From positions 248,001-312,000 of the forward strand of contig JAQFVV010006451.1 of NCBI GenBank assembly GCA_028023455.1: 64,000 nucleotides of DNA, written 5' to 3'. Under the pieces are notes generated by a model that had not been told where the DNA came from, made no database searches, and saw only the letters and a program-made list of their open reading frames with translations. The position numbers and the translations under genes were made by a program. The stretch's first letter is position 1. The number at the start of each line of letters is the position of its first letter. Positions 13,624-24,105 of this stretch are shown here, one piece after another. Source of the DNA: Epiperipatus broadwayi. Taxonomy: Eukaryota > Onychophora > Udeonychophora > Euonychophora > Peripatidae.

Positions 13624-14688
13624 TCTACTGAATCCACCACTAATTACCATTAGAATTTTGTTTCTAATATTCTAGAAACTAAAGGCATAACGTAAATAAT
13701 TCTATCATTTAATAGCAGATCAATTAAATAAAAATTACAGAAATGGTACTTAGAATCCAAAATATAGCTTTTCTAATTTATATAAACCTCTCTCCTTTAT
13801 CTATTATTTTTATTGCTAATGAAATAAACTTTGTAAACATAGATGTAATATGCTTCTTATGCAATAAAAAAGTCAATATTATAGATCTTTTTTTTTAAAA
13901 ATTGACCTTCATAATCTTCTTTTTGACTTGTTCTAAATATATCATTTTTGATAATCCTAATAGATAAAAAAAACTTATTAGCAATATAAACTTCATAAAT
14001 TTTACTTTTTATTTTATGAGCTGTCATTTCTCTACAATATCTACTTTACAATAAATTAATAAAATAAAAATTAAAAACGAAGCTTATATACTCCTGAAAT
14101 CTTATGCAATGTCATTTTGTCTTGTTAAATGAATTCGTAGCTACTTTGTATCTATTTATGGAAAGAGATGAGATATATAATAGGGATGGGGAAAAGAACA
14201 ATGTATATTTCCATTGTTATATAATCAACCAAATTTGGTATATTAGTTTAATTATATGTTATAACGATTATTAGCATTATGTAACATTTGATAATGTAAA
14301 ATTTTTTATATTTATGCATTTTTTTGTAATCAATAAATATGATTTTAAAAATAAAACATTGATAGCTTTTAACTCCTTCATAATTCAGCTTTTTAGTAAA
14401 AATATATATTAATAAAAGAATTAAGAGACTAAAGTGGACAGATATATTATTAAAAAAGTGATAGAACAGATGAATTTTTTAATTGGATTTTAAGAAACTG
14501 CAAAACGCCTAGACTGAGACCACATATGAAATGGAACTCTTGTTATTACGATGTGAAGGAAAAAAATTATGGGATTGAACAAAGTGGATTAAATTACCTT
14601 CATTTTATAAAGGATTAATAATACTTTCAACTGATGATGATGATGCCATTAAAGTGATGTACAATCATTTTATCAAGAATTAACTTAC
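12553..14688. other. AT-rich DNA with a (TTA)n repeat
   Basis: Mostly unrecognised. A TTA trinucleotide microsatellite of about 50 bases lies at 13569-13621. The ORF at 13045-13431 (128 codons) is rich in Ile/Phe/Asn/Leu and shows no motif; I read it as AT-biased chance. Confidence 0.45.
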
Positions 14689-14740
14689 CTTAATATACAT
14701 CTGAGCACTTATTGCATATATGTGTAGAGATGATGATCTG

Positions 14741-14785
14741 GACCAACTGATGATTGCTCATTAGCATGAAATACATATATTGGTC
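14741..14785 (+). ncRNA. Hammerhead ribozyme, family A, first of tandem pair
   Basis: Stem I GACCAA (14741-14746) pairs perfectly with UUGGUC (14780-14785). Core CUGAUGA at 14747-14753 and GAAA at 14768-14771 are intact. Stem II is UGCU-CAUU-AGCA inside 14754-14767; its closing pair, normally G-C, is U/U here. Stem III, including the flanking A-U pair, is AUACAUAU (one change from the palindrome AUACGUAU), with cleavage predicted after A14779. The closing mismatch may slow or abolish activity. Confidence 0.75.
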
Positions 14786-15210
14786 ATTATTTATATTTTC
14801 AACATGTATGTGTTCAAGTGTATCAGTGTAATAAGATAGAATGGAGAGTGGTGGGTCTTGTGAAAGTCTGTGCTCATATACCTTATATATTACATATATT
14901 GATACAGGTATATAATAAGCCTGTATTTCAGTTATTACATAGTAGAGATGTCTTCCCATTCCTCTTATATGTATTAAATGGATTATGTCCTATACATAAG
15001 GGTCATATTGACTTTAGGTCAATGTGGGTGTGATGACAATCTCAGCCTCAGAGTGGCTTTTCACATTCCATCATCAGATTTTCAATTGGATGGATGCTTG
15101 AAAGGTTGGAATGTGGAGTGGATTGAAGCCTGTCCATTAACGTATGAAGATTGGCTATCTTAATATATATCTGAGCACTTATTGCATATATGTGTAGAGA
15201 TGATAATCTG

Positions 15211-15255
15211 GACCAACTGATGATTGCTGGTTTAGCATGAAATACGATATTGGTG
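15211..15255 (+). ncRNA. Hammerhead ribozyme, family A, second of tandem pair
   Basis: GACCAA (15211-15216) pairs with UUGGU (15250-15254). CUGAUGA is at 15217-15223 and GAAA at 15239-15242. Stem II is UGCU/AGCA with loop GGUUU and a U/U closing mismatch. Stem III lost one base of the family palindrome (UACGA for UACGUA). Predicted cleavage is 470 nt downstream of the first copy's site. Confidence 0.7.
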
Positions 15256-15639
15256 ATTATTTATCTTTTTGATATATATGATGTGTTCAACTGTTATGAG
15301 ATAGAGTGAAGAGTGGTGGGTCATGTGAAAGTCGACGCTCATATACCCTAAATATTACCAGAATTTAGTTTTATATTAAATGCAGCATTAAAATATGAAG
15401 AAATCACTAATAGAAGCAATTTATTTCCAGTAATGAAACCCATTTTTATTTAGTATTTTTCTTTCTCAGTCTATATGTAATAGAATATTTTCATATTCTA
15501 CATTTAATAATTCATTAACATATACTTCAATATTAGATAACTGATCATTTTGAAATTTTCATATTTTATTTTTAAATTAAAAATGTTCTAAATCCAGTCA
15601 GTTTGTGTGTAGTAGAAATCTTTGCATGATATATAAAAG

Positions 15640-15980
15640 AAAAGAATTTATTCAAATGATTGATCAGTATTTACAAGGTGAAGAAGTAAGCAAGGCCAAA
15701 TTTTCATGTGTTTAGGATGTAATCAAATTTTTATAGGAGCTTTGAAAATCAATTATATAAAAAAGAAGAAAATGGCCCATGGATTTCTCATTTCTGCTAT
15801 TACATACAGTTGTATATTGTCATATAATAAGAAAAATATTTTGATAGAATTTTTCCAATCAGATATTAAATGTTATTTTAGGTATGTTGATGATGTGTTT
15901 ATTGTTGGATTACCAGTAATAGTTCATCATCTTGCAAGTAAGTTAAGTGACATTGATGACATAAAAATAGATTTTTAATT
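15640..15980 (+). pseudogene. Decayed reverse-transcriptase fragment (PLE-like?)
   Basis: The only recognisable part is CYFRYVDDVFIVG (about 15870-15908), which matches the catalytic YVDD box (RT motif C). It is followed by LASKLSDIDDIKIDF, compatible with the stretch that follows motif C in Penelope-like RTs. The stop after IDF and the frame breaks upstream show it is dead. No fingers-domain motifs could be read. It differs from the RT at 24-27 kb, so it represents a second, older retroelement. PLE assignment is tentative. Confidence 0.45.
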
Positions 15981-16340
15981 CTAATTTAGGAAGGGAAAAC
16001 GATAGATCCAATTATAAAATGATTATGAAATCATTTTCAATTAGAGAATTTGTATATCCCAGATCAAAAGGGTCTCTTATTTACAAATTAATTGGATTAA
16101 GAATATTTTTATTTAGAAATAAAATATTGTGTAAATTTTAAAACAAACCCTTTGTCCAATATGGAAAAATGTGTTAATGAAGACGAATGTAAAATATAAT
16201 AGGAAAGCTATTTTAAATATATAATGCAAGCTTACATATAGATGGAAAAAGAAATGTAATAAGCAGATTACATGCATTTTATTACTGTATATAAATGTGG
16301 TATAATTACATTAATGGTCTCTTTTTATTTATTTTTTCTC

Positions 16341-16425
16341 ATGTGTCATAGCATCAGCTGAGAACTCTGAACAACTGCTTGTAAAGCAGCTGTTGCTGAC
16401 CTTTCGACCACCAAAGCTTGATGTC
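16341..16425 (-). repeat. tRNA-derived SINE (S1), reverse orientation
   Basis: On the minus strand it reads TTGGTGGTCGAAAGGTCAGC, then a stem CTGC...GCAG around an anticodon-loop-like segment, then GCTGATGCTATGACACATGAG and an A-rich tail. Same family as 19759, 35240 and 49127. Non-coding, would need LINE enzymes to move. Confidence 0.75.
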
Positions 16426-17464
16426 TCTTTTCATATTTATGTTACACTTGATATAGGATCAAATACTGGTAAATTAATTATTAGTAGAAAAGAATACTTT
16501 TGATAAATTCAACAAATCATCATCATCATCATTGTCATCAACAATTATCAATCCTATGAAAGATGAAGGTCTCTCCAAGTTCAAACCATCTTCTCCGATC
16601 TTTTGCTCCTCTTCTCCATATTTACCCCTGCACACTTTCTTATTTCATCCATCCATCACACATGTGGTATTTTTCTTTTAATGTTATATATAAAATGGTG
16701 CGCCAATGCAAGAACATATACTGACATGAATTATTATATAAAAATTACATTATTCTGTGGATGGATTCAGACATCTATATGCAAAACATGCCGTTGTTTG
16801 AAGTGGAAGTTTTTGTTTTGACAATGTTTTTATTTTGTATGTGGAAAATAATTTGAAAAAAAAAAAAGAAAAATCAAAGTGCCATATGATGGATAATTAT
16901 TAAATAAACAGTATAATGGAAAGTTGTCTATTCCTGTGAGAATGTTAATGTTGTATGACTTTAATAAGATTGATTTTTGTTTAAAATTCTAACAGTAAAA
17001 TGCTGTCTTATAACAGTCATGCCATAAACTTGCTACAACTTTTATTTCTTTCTATACTGATATTTTGAAACTTATAGAATTAATTTTAGATTTCCACATT
17101 AATAATAATATTTGTATAATATATATTTCAAAAATATTTCTATGGTTTAATTTATTTATATCTCTGTGTGCATGAACATGTATTTTGGATTGGTGCATGT
17201 ATATATTTATTTATTTTTAGATACAACATCCTTCAATGACCATTATGTCCAGTCAACAGTTGCGTCGTACACTTAAACATTGGTACAATTCTAATTTTAA
17301 CAAGATGTGTTTACACAGACAAACCTGTAATATATCTTCACCTCTTTTATTCATAAAAAAATTCATTTTACTTCATGTACATATACACACATATTGTTTT
17401 TTAAGTAAAATCTGAAATGTTTATAAATTTTATTTAATTATATATACATATAAAAGTAAAATGA
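16426..17464. other. AT-rich DNA, nothing firm
   Basis: A CAT/ATC-rich patch near 16517-16540 is followed by TCCAAGTTCAAACC-type sequence that looks like an old repeat remnant. Otherwise unrecognised. Confidence 0.35.
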
Positions 17465-17610
17465 CAAAAAATCAAGTCATAAATGTTTGAATATCCTAGC
17501 ACCTCACTGACAATGCCAGAAGCAGAAATCAATCTGGGGTTGAGGATATTTTCAAAGTTTGTTAAAAGCTTATTTTGCGAGCTCTATATATAACATATAG
17601 AAATATATGG
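17465..17610 (+). mobile_element. Family C element, plus-oriented arm
   Basis: Reverse-complement counterpart of 18040-18240: both carry ATCAAGTCAT, GCACCTCACTGA, CAGAAGCAGAAA-type ribozyme sequence, GGTTGAGGATAT and the AGCTCTATATATAACAT edge. The arms are about 75-80 percent identical by eye. Together with the PLE end between them they form a nested cluster. Confidence 0.6.
17502..17539 (+). ncRNA. Dead hammerhead, family C
   Basis: CCUCA (17502-17506) and UGGGG (17535-17539) form stem I. The core reads CUGACAA instead of CUGANGA, so the catalytic G8 is changed to A. Stem II is UGC/GCA and GAAA is intact (17525-17528). Recognisable by position and pairing but predicted inactive. Confidence 0.6.
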
Positions 17611-17689
17611 TGACATTTCAACAATTATTAAATATTAAAATTGCTAATTTTATATATTTTTAACTTTTAATTGAATATAGATATATATA

Positions 17690-17800
17690 ATAAAATATGT
17701 TTTGTGGGTTCATCTGTGTAAGATTTTAATTTTAAAAATTCCAACATTTTGACTTGATCATACAAGCCCTCAACTGAGCTTGTGAGATCATATATATATA
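17690..17800 (-). mobile_element. Solo PLE-end remnant (family D)
   Basis: TTTGTGGGTTCATC at 17700 and the block CATTTTGACTTGATCATACAAGCCC match the outer ends of the PLE pair at 23930-24010 and 27520-27600. On the minus strand GGCUUG/CAAGUC (17763-17768 with 17751-17756) keeps the hammerhead stem II, while the core is CAGUUGA and GAAA has become AAAA. Probably an isolated terminal repeat of the same or a related PLE. Confidence 0.6.
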
Positions 17801-17833
17801 TGTTAATTCTAATATTTTGACGGATAAATGATG

Positions 17834-17906
17834 ATTTCATATTATTATTATTTTCAGAATATTATACCACACGGAATATCCCGAAAATAATAATATTATG
17901 AAATGT
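17834..17906. repeat. Short palindrome
   Basis: TTTCATATTATTATTATTTT and its near complement AAAATAATAATATTATGAAA face each other around a 30-base loop. It could be a tiny MITE remnant or simply an AT-biased hairpin. An AC/AT dinucleotide run follows at 17920-17952. Confidence 0.5.
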
Positions 17907-18039
17907 ATATTTGAATTAACACGCACACACACACACACACATATATATATATGAATATGTGTGTCTGTTCATATGGTTCCGGAATATATGGTGGAATTGA
18001 ATCTTTAAATATATCTGAAAAGTATATGTACAAAGTTTA

Positions 18040-18330
18040 AAGATTAAATTGATAAAAAATCAAGTCATATGACCTAATTTTAATAAAGCTCCTATTTACA
18101 AATGTTATATATAGAGTAAGTTAAAAACAAACTCTTATGAAGCTTCAAAAATACCCTCAACCTCAGACCGCGGTTTCTGCCTCTAGCGTCATCAGTGAGG
18201 TGCTAGGGAATAAAAATACTAGAACTAGTCCAGCATTTTATCAATGCCTAACCATTGAGAAGAAAATCTGAAACTTTCAGACATTTAAATGTCCAAAAAT
18301 CCAGCTATCTAACTCAAATAGCCGTATGGG
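18040..18330 (-). mobile_element. Family C element, minus-oriented copy
   Basis: Holds the best family C ribozyme (18161-18200). Downstream in plus coordinates it shares the tail CTTTCAGACATTTAAATGTC and CCAGCTATCTAACT with 39733-39780, which defines the family. It also shares a TATGGGACTGAACTAAGTTC block with family B (GTATGGGTACTGAACTGAGT at 44685), so B and C look related. No ORF. Confidence 0.65.
18161..18200 (-). ncRNA. Hammerhead ribozyme, family C, core intact
   Basis: On the minus strand stem I CCUCA (18200-18196) pairs perfectly with UGAGG (18165-18161). Core CUGAUGA at 18195-18189 and GAAA at 18177-18174 are intact. Stem II is GC-loop-GC with a C/A mismatch at the closing position. 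Stem III plus the conserved A-U pair is ACCGCGGU, a perfect palindrome with no room for a hairpin loop, so a dimer is expected. The cleavage site is GUC. By sequence one of the three best hammerheads in the window. Confidence 0.8.
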
Positions 18331-19270
18331 ACTGAACTAAGTTCAGATACACCATATATTAATAGCTCTAGCAATATAAAATTGCCAAAGCATTAATAGC
18401 AAAAAACTAAAATTAAATTGATAAAGTTTAAATATATATATATATATAAAGTTAAGTATCATTCCATATGCTTATGCTTAACATGCATGAAAAGTGAAAT
18501 GATTCCAAAATTCATGCATACTAAGTGAGTTTGATTTCCTGTGCTGATGAATAGTTTGATATGATAGAATTTAGATAAGGTGTACACTACTAATAATAAA
18601 AACTTGAAAATACTATGGTTACTATATTCAACATTATTAAAGCTAAAATTTCAAATGTGGGCTTGCAGGATTGCCATATTATTGAGATATGAAATTATTT
18701 TAAGGAGTGTATTATGGATACAACTAAACCTGTCATTGGTTGATATGATTAAAAGAAAACATGTGGCATTTTCTGATTGACAGAATAATAGGTTTCATGT
18801 GAAATTTCAGAATTAAAAAAGTTTAAAAATGATTGATGGATTAAATCTGGTAAAGGCAATACAGATATTCATTAATCATAGTCATTGTAGATTATTTTTG
18901 GTGCACTAATATCTGTATGTAGAGATTCTATTTTATCCACCAATAATAATCTTTTATAATGGCAGCTATACTTCAAAAATATAAAGAGTAGTTTGATAGT
19001 CATTTCAATAATGATACAAGAATTGAGATGATGAATTTTAATTTTTTATCCATTTTACCTGGATTTCTATAATGATATCAAACTTAGTGAAATCAAACAG
19101 CTCTTTGTAATATTAAAAATGGAAATTCTGTAGGCCCTGGTAAAGTATTTGGAGATGTTTTAAAATATGTGGTTCTATGTTTCTTCAAAATGTTAAGTTT
19201 TTTAGAAATATATAGATTATTCTTATTTTTTTTCTTTTATTTTTAAAAGGTAGAGGAATTTAAGATCATT

Positions 19271-19302
19271 CTGATGAAGACTATAGGAAAGTTGAAACTG
19301 TC
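19271..19302 (+). ncRNA. Hammerhead-like motif inside LINE remnant
   Basis: CUGAUGA (19271-19277), one A, a possible stem GACU/AGUU (19279-19282 with 19290-19293), GAAA (19294-19297), then ACUGUC. The order and spacing match a PLE-type hammerhead, but stem I is weak and the position within LINE-derived sequence suggests an inserted scrap or chance. Confidence 0.3.
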
Positions 19303-19758
19303 AGGATAATAAAGGAATCATTCAAAAACATTTTTTTTGCATTAAAGTGTATATGAAGAGATTATTGTAAACAATATATATATATATAAAATATATGGAT
19401 TCATGAAGTTGTGTTATGTGATCTTAAGAATGTCTCTATTGTTCCAATTTTTTTAAAAAAATAGAATAGATAAGTTTGCAATAACTCTTATGGGATGGTA
19501 TTATTTTGCATTTCAGTGAAAATTTATTTTCAAAATAAATGTTTTCCAAAGAGGCAATGTGGTTTTAGAGAATTAAAAGCTCTGTGAATGTAGCATTTGT
19601 TGCCAGAAAAGTGCAAAAATAATGTCAGAAATGAAAAAAATTATTTATAGATTACTTTTGCTTATTTCTATGGCACTATATCCTTTTTGAAAATAGCTGA
19701 CTGTTCACTGAAGTTTGTCCATTTTATACAGCTTCTGCTTAATAAAATAAAAAAGTAG

Positions 19759-19868
19759 TCAAGTGTTGATAGCCAAGAGGTCATAGCAGCCACCTTGCAA
19801 GCAAGTATTTGGTTGCAGACAGTTGTGGGTTCACATCCCGGCTGATGCTATGACATATGGAAAAAAAA
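19759..19868 (+). repeat. tRNA-derived SINE (S2)
   Basis: GATAGCCAAGAGGTCATAG (A-box region), GGGTTCACATCCC (B box), then GGCTGATGCTATGACATATGG and a poly-A tail. More diverged than S3 and S4. Inserted in the LINE remnant at 18950-20560. Confidence 0.8.
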
Positions 19869-20560
19869 AGGATTATTGCTGCAAAAGGAAAATCCTCACC
19901 ATTTGAAATGCTTCAACATTGTTTTCAAATTTTATGATTGTGACATTTGAAATTGTTTATAAGCAGCTTAATCAAACAGGATTCAAGATACAATATAGGT
20001 TTAATAATAAAATTTTAATTTTATTTGATTAAATTCAAATACAAGAACTTCACCTTTTTGGATTCTAATGTTACCATATTATGACAATTCTGCTATCCTC
20101 TCTCATTCAAAGGTTGATCAAGAAAATGTATGTAATATTTTGAACAAAACATAATTATATTCATTTAATAACTAATTTTTCAAAAACTTCAATATCTCCA
20201 TTAGTCAGTGATGGAAGAAAAACCTTTGGCAATTTTTTATCCAGGATAGTTATCATCTTGAGAATGTAAACCAATTTAATTATTTTAGTATTTTTTTAAG
20301 TAGAAAATTAGGCTTAAATATTGAGATGTAACACAGAATCCAATACAGATCTGCTTTCAACAAGTCAAAAAAATAAGATACTTCATTTGTCTGAAATAAC
20401 CAATGCTCCTAAATTAGCTATATAAAGAGCTGTTATTTTATCTAATATATTGTGCAAAATAAGACTTGATACCTATTGAGTAACATAAAGATATTAAAAA
20501 CATATGTTTTTCAACGTGTTCCACAAAATGTAAAATCACATTTTCATTGGATTGAACCTG

Positions 20561-23106
20561 CAAAATGAATAAACAGTACAAACTTTCAGTAAACTAGAGC
20601 ACATTTTTGATGAGGGAAACAAACTCTTCAAGTTATAAAGTTTATCCCAAAACTGACCTAAAAAGAGTGACATTAATTGTTTTCATTGGAAAGTATTACA
20701 GAAGATAAAATGCATTGAAAAGCTACAATCATAAATTATGTTAAAATGTTCCAACAAAAACAATTATCTGCAGTAAAATTCAAAAAGCAGAAAACCTAAA
20801 ATTTCCAAATAATGGATTAGCATGTTGTATGTGTGAAATGTTTGCAGTTTGTACAATCACTGTAATCTCATCTCTCATGTATTATTAATTTCATTGACAT
20901 TATTTTTGGTTGTTTTGATTTGGGTTTTAAATGGTCCTTATCTGTGAGTGACAACCACTACTGCCGATCTATTTATTCATTTCTAAAATTATAAAATAAA
21001 AGATGATTTCAATTTTTAGCTGTATATAAATGCAAATAATTTGAGTTTTAAATGTTTAATATCATATAAAGATGATGATTCAAGATTAATATTTAATATA
21101 ATTATAATTACTTTTCTGTTTTCTTTGTTATTTTAATTGTCATTAAGTTTTAATGTTTTTATGAGCAGTACTTCACTTGAAATATTCTACTTCCAAGACA
21201 ACTTGAATAATCTTTAAAATAGTCTTGTCCACACTCTTATACTAGATTCTAGTTTATATACAATGAATTGTCTCAGTCAGTAATCAGTTTTAATTTGTTT
21301 TTCCTATCAAGTTATAACCTGAAATTTTAAACATTCTAGATTGTGAATCCATACCATCTTATATTATTACATAAATATGGCATTAAAAGTGTTCACAAGA
21401 TGCATTTTAACATGTTCCATGTCTTATCATTTGGCCCACCTTATTACACCATTCTGCCTCATGAAGCACTATTTCAGTATGAAATGTATCTTGGAAGACA
21501 TGCTTCCCACATCTAAGACTATAAATTCAACATACCACATAATTTTCTTGTATGCTTATACATATGCTTTCAAAAACAATTATCTGCATTATGTAATCCT
21601 CCATTGATTATCCAAGCTTAAAATAAATTGTTCTGGGATAAGGTAAAAATAATTGCTTTTGGGAAAATACATTTAGGGAAGTGTATGCTTGTTAAGTTAC
21701 TTGAGAAATGTACATAATCACTGACACTATGAATACATCATTGAATATATCAAATGTTCTGTTATTGCAAACAGTATTATTTTAAGAATTTAGTGTATTT
21801 GAATTGTCTTATTTTATCATCAGCATATCAGTTATCTTTGTAATGTTCAAACTGTCTAGGAAATTACTTTTACAATTAAAGATATATAGATACTATTGCA
21901 TTATGCATGACTATATAAACATAAGATGATGCTACTGGGAATTTATTATCTTAAAAAAAAACGTATATGCTGAATGAGACAGGACATGGACACCTTGAAG
22001 ACTAACTGCTACTTTAACATACTTTTATTAACTATGAGATGCTATCATAATTTGTGTTAAAGAGTTATATGTTATAAAATAACCAAATGGTTTATTGCTT
22101 AGGAGATCATACTAAATTCAAACATCTGAAAGGGCAGCATCAGTTATGATGCCTGGGACTTAAGCTTCAAAATTTGTTATTCTGGAACGGCTTCAAATCA
22201 TATAGATCATCATCATCTATACCGATTGACTATTATAACGTTGTTTTAATACATTTCTGCCTATACGATTTTGGTTAGATAATATAGCATACTAACATTA
22301 AAGTGTAAATAAGATAGAATAAAAAAAAATACATTTAGAAAAAAATAATTATTGCGATTTTTAAAAATAATCATTTTTTTAATTAAAAAAAACGAATAAC
22401 CTCTTTTGCTTAAAATAAAAATAATTATCATTATTTTGCTTTTACCTTTGAAGAAATAAAGTACATTAATATTTACTTCTTTATAATGAAATTAAAATTA
22501 ATTGTCACGTTTCTGAGAGTAAGCATACACGGATGATCAAAAGTAAAATCTTGAATAATTCACTAAGGTTTTATTATAAATTAATTCCAAGTTCACTAAT
22601 TGTTTTTTTCTTTATAAATTGGCTACAATTTAAAAGAAAATTTACATTTATATAATACCTAAAGCAAAGAAAAGATTTAAATTCTCCACATTAATAATAA
22701 TCGTAAAAGACATACATAATAAAGATTAATCACTAAAAGGAATTTAATCAAACATCCATTATAAATTATACACAACTTTTTATTACAAAATTTTTAACAT
22801 TATGCAAATATCAATATTCATATGTACATATAGAAAAGTTATATATCTGCCTGCTGTGTCTATGACCTGGATTTAAATCCACGTCAAAAGAAATTATTTT
22901 CAAAAGGTTTATGATTGTTTTCTCCAGGTTGTACTGGTCAAAACATGTTGATTCGTCCAACGTAAGCTGGAACTCAAAAAATTTACTTCAAACCCAGTCA
23001 AGCCCGAGATTTAGGTCAGGGACCAACCTGGATTCAAACCCACTCCTTAAACCTCAGATCAAACACATAATGAATAACATATAATGATGACACACAATAC
23101 TTTAAT
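20561..23106. other. AT-rich DNA, nothing firm
   Basis: No gene seen. Around 22870-23040 CCTGGATTTAAATCC and CCTGGATTCAAACCC resemble tRNA B boxes and may be SINE debris. The ORF 21377-21607 has no motif. Confidence 0.35.
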
Positions 23107-23310
23107 CTTAAGTCTGGCCCACTAGCACAGTGGACTAGACGATGAGACTTGCATACTATTTACACCAAGACTTAATTAAAATAGGTATTAGAGAAATTAG
23201 AAATCATGGTATGTATTTAAATTATTAGCAGGGGTTTGAATCCCATTCATGACTTCGATAGAAAGATATATGCATGATTAGATGTGTGGAAGTGGAGAAA
23301 AGGCAATTTG
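23107..23310 (+). repeat. Possible tRNA-derived SINE, interrupted
   Basis: GGCCCACTAGCACAGTGGAC resembles an A box and GGGTTTGAATCCCATTC at about 23226 a B box, followed by ATGACTTCGAT. The two boxes are about 110 bases apart, roughly 60 more than expected, so an insertion may separate them. Confidence 0.35.
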
Positions 23311-23977
23311 AACAACTTAAATAAGTTAGGACAATAAAAATATTTTAATAATATGATAAATTGATTATGTACATTAGCATGTGTGTGAATGAGCGATCTA
23401 CAAAGTGGTAGATAATTACATACTGCAATTCAAGCTAATGGTTCTCATATGCCTTTTTATTAACTAAATAATATATATACATGAACACATATCTTTAGTG
23501 GGTACAGTATTAAGATGCCAATCATTTATTATAAAGATTATAAAATATTGCTGTTAACATTTTTATCTACAGATGTGAAACGTGGTGACAACATATAATT
23601 TCAGGGAGTGTTTTCAAATTTACTACATATATAATAAAACTATTTTCACACCATTGCAATTATGAAAATGAATAAAAATGACATTTGAAAATTATATTTG
23701 ATTATATGACAAAATATTTATGGACACTTCTTTTAATTAACATTTAAAATAAAGAACGCTTTATTTATCCAAAGCATACACTCTTAAAATACAGAAATAA
23801 CAAATTACAATGGTGGGATTGTATAACAAGACTAATATAATATTATTAATTAATGACGCTAGTAATATTCCAAATTTATATATATATATATGTTAAAACG
23901 AAGATTTGCACGGGTTAAATATATAAAATACATATTTTGTGGGTTCATCCATGTTAAAAACTTTTAATATTAATATA

Positions 23978-24016
23978 CTGACATTTCGACTTGGTCACAC
24001 AAGCCATCCAAAGAGT
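23978..24016 (-). ncRNA. Decayed hammerhead in left PLE end
   Basis: On the minus strand stem II GGCUUG (24005-24000) pairs with CAAGUC (23993-23988), then GAAA (23987-23984) and UGUC. The 5' core has decayed to CUUUGGA. PLE terminal repeats are known to carry hammerheads, which makes this reading likely. Confidence 0.55.
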
Positions 24017-24105
24017 TATAAAAGGTAGAAAGACGGTTGTAGAGGCGCTACAATCACTGATTTGAATAAAACGGTAAAATTCCACCAATAGCAAAAATGT
24101 TAAAT

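Larger units (their letters stand above)
14689..15358 (+). mobile_element. Family A retrozyme-like tandem copy (470-nt unit)
   Basis: The segment beginning AATATACATCTGAGCAC (about 14691) recurs as AATATATATCTGAGCAC (about 15161) and both continue through ACTTATTGCATATATGTG into a hammerhead. One complete unit plus a second partial unit are therefore in direct tandem. The predicted cleavage sites are 14779/14780 and 15249/15250, giving a 470-nt monomer. The first unit includes the family's 3'-end motif (CAGTTAT near 14934), then a middle section (14946-15160) also present at 41640-41870 and 41930-42120. No protein is encoded. Tandem HHRs flanking a few-hundred-base non-coding unit is the arrangement described for animal retrozymes. 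Confidence 0.75.
18950..20560 (+). pseudogene. Decayed LINE reverse transcriptase, SINE inserted
   Basis: Scattered blocks in changing frames match a LINE ORF2. NGNSVGPGKVFGDVLKY (about 19118-19168) corresponds to the N-terminal RT block usually reading GKxPGPDGIPxE. QCGF (19555-19566) is followed by SSVNVAFVARKVQ, the RT segment usually reading QCGFRxxxSTxDxIF. Near 20340-20460 degenerate traces resemble the post-RT region. Stops and frameshifts are frequent, so it is long dead. An S-family SINE (19759-19868) sits in it, indicating nested insertion. Family (RTE- or jockey-like) cannot be settled by eye. Confidence 0.6.

Noticed and set aside
14634-14650. ACTGATGATGATGATGCC as a hammerhead core
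   Set aside because: A GAT trinucleotide run; no stem II or GAAA follows.
14690-14959. 89-codon ORF with the phrase YIPVSIYVIY, also found near 5700 and 60300
   Set aside because: The recurring peptide is only the translation of the family A 3' segment. The same DNA is read in arms of both orientations and its frame is not conserved.
15061-15090. CTGATGATGGAA on the minus strand in the family A middle section as a third hammerhead
   Set aside because: No GAAA at the right distance with a helix between, and the flanks do not pair.
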